Origin: an uncultured Lachnobacterium sp.
GTDB lineage: Bacteria > Bacillota > Clostridia > Lachnospirales > Lachnospiraceae
Reading direction: 5' to 3'
NCBI GenBank assembly: GCA_900550545.1
Contig: URSS01000071.1
Span: forward strand, 1-6,382
DNA length: 6,382 nt
The position numbers were made by a program, and so were the translations under genes. The notes below the pieces were generated by a model. The model did not search any database. It saw nothing but the letters and a program-made list of their open reading frames with translations, and was not told the origin of the DNA. Every line of letters begins with the position of its first letter. Position 1 is the stretch's first letter. Shown in pieces: positions 5,944 to 6,382 of the stretch.

Positions 5944-5993
5944 TGTGAATAATTCACAGAACATATTTTATCTCAAGACTTACTAAAATGGAA
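5944..5993 (-). promoter_or_regulatory. Candidate promoter and palindromic site of the small ORF
   Basis: TGTGAAT-A-ATTCACA (5944-5958) is a palindrome with 7-bp perfect arms located 26 bases before the start codon. Upstream, TAAAAT (5965-5970) is a fair -10 box, with only a poor -35 (TTCCAT, 5988-5993) at 17-base spacing. An alternative is TTGAGA (5971-5976) as -35 with a weak -10 inside the palindrome. In either arrangement the palindrome covers the start point or the -10 region, fitting a repressor site. The exact promoter is uncertain. Confidence 0.4.
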
Positions 5994-6137
5994 TAGATTT
6001 TACTGAATGGTAGTTTTCAAATATTTCTATCTATCACAAATCAATTCTTTCAAGGCACATATCCTGCGATATAGCCAGAGTCTTCTATGTCTTTTCCTGC
6101 TTAAACAATATTCCTTCTTATATATCAGTCCCCAGCG

Positions 6138-6244
6138 ACGGCTAGATACGCATTAGAGATGTCTCCATCCAAATGCCGTTCTAGCAAGGGATTTTTCCCT
6201 TGAACCCTTTGTTTATTATATGTGGGGGCGCTTTTTGCCCCCAC
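6138..6244. other. Cluster of foldback structures in a gene-free stretch
   Basis: Three inverted repeats occur within 107 bases. ACGGC (6138-6142) pairs with GCCGT (6175-6179), with a small GAGA/TCTC foldback between. CAAGGGA (6185-6191) pairs with TCCCTTG (6196-6202) around TTTT. GTGGGGGC (6222-6229) pairs with GCCCCCAC (6237-6244) around a 7-base loop. The last is very GC-rich in otherwise AT-rich DNA but has no U-tract on either strand, so it is not a standard intrinsic terminator. The region lies between the stop of the upstream partial gene (6303) and the small ORF. It could be a structured RNA, a transfer-origin-like site of a mobile element, or factor-dependent 3' structure. The rest of 5932-6302 holds no convincing gene. 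Confidence 0.5.
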
Positions 6245-6302
6245 TCAGGAAATATTGCTAAAATACAATTTAGATTTACCATACATACAAATCTGGAAGT
6301 TA

Positions 6303-6382
6303 TCATACCGCCTTTATTATTTTCTCTACATCTTTTTTTCTTGATAGCCATATAACTTTATCATCATATCTATCTAAAATAC
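6303..6382 (-). CDS. C-terminal end of an unidentified protein (partial)
   Basis: A minus-strand frame enters from the right edge and reads 25 residues, including ILDRYDDKVIWLSRKKDVEK, before TGA at 6303-6305, with a second in-frame TAA directly after it. The charged, helix-like composition and tandem stops look like a real C-terminus, but 25 codons are too few to name a family. It would be the gene upstream of the foldback cluster and could belong to the same island. Confidence 0.45.
   Translation of the reverse strand, partial: ILDRYDDKVIWLSRKKDVEKIIKAV

Noticed and set aside
6027..6155. Arginine-rich minus-strand open frame of about 40 codons
   Set aside because: It has no start codon with a ribosome site and no recognisable similarity; the open length is within chance expectation.
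6222..6244. Intrinsic terminator at the GC-rich hairpin
   Set aside because: The stem is strong, but neither strand has a U-tract after it; it is kept only as a structural element.
6181..6282. 33-residue minus-strand ORF starting at 6282
   Set aside because: It has no Shine-Dalgarno sequence and runs straight through two strong hairpins, so the DNA is better explained as structured non-coding sequence.

Overview
The window looks like chromosomal DNA of a low-to-mid GC Firmicute, most likely a gut Clostridium-class bacterium of the Lachnospiraceae type. The reasons are strong AAGGAGG ribosome sites, a GHKL-type sensor kinase, a large Clostridial-style secreted protein with Ig/MBG-like modules, and mobile-element genes of the kind found in Clostridial conjugative elements. 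This assignment rests on protein style and was not searched.

Layout. Bases 2-103 (+) are the last 33 codons of a GHKL histidine kinase. It converges on a large minus-strand gene, and the gap between them holds two strong hairpins that look like intrinsic terminators. The large gene (274-2916, minus) encodes a secreted multi-domain surface-type protein. An in-frame amber codon at 634-636 splits it into a 760-residue product and an untranslated in-frame remainder of 119 codons that carries the end of the C-terminal domain. A near-consensus promoter (TTGACA-17-TATACT) drives it, and the -35 box overlaps the end of a decayed parA fragment (2985-3177).

Upstream on the same strand lies a mobile-element block. 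It contains a complete 560-residue large serine recombinase (3336-5018) and, six bases before it, a RhuM-family gene (5025-5498) that appears to have lost its middle in an in-frame deletion. The two are probably one transcript, with a promoter and an 18-bp perfect palindrome upstream. Next come an intrinsic terminator, a 67-residue protein of unknown function (5714-5917) with its own palindromic site, and a roughly 380-base gene-free stretch with a cluster of foldback sequences (6138-6244). The window ends with the last 25 codons of another minus-strand gene.

Reading it together: this is a decaying or rearranged mobile island. One gene (the recombinase) looks fully intact, while its neighbours (rhuM, parA, the surface gene) each carry a different kind of lesion: internal deletion, deletion plus frameshift, and nonsense codon. 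The clearest regulatory observation is that the two small promoters of the island both sit beside palindromes with TGTGAA arms. I found no CRISPR array, rRNA or tRNA.
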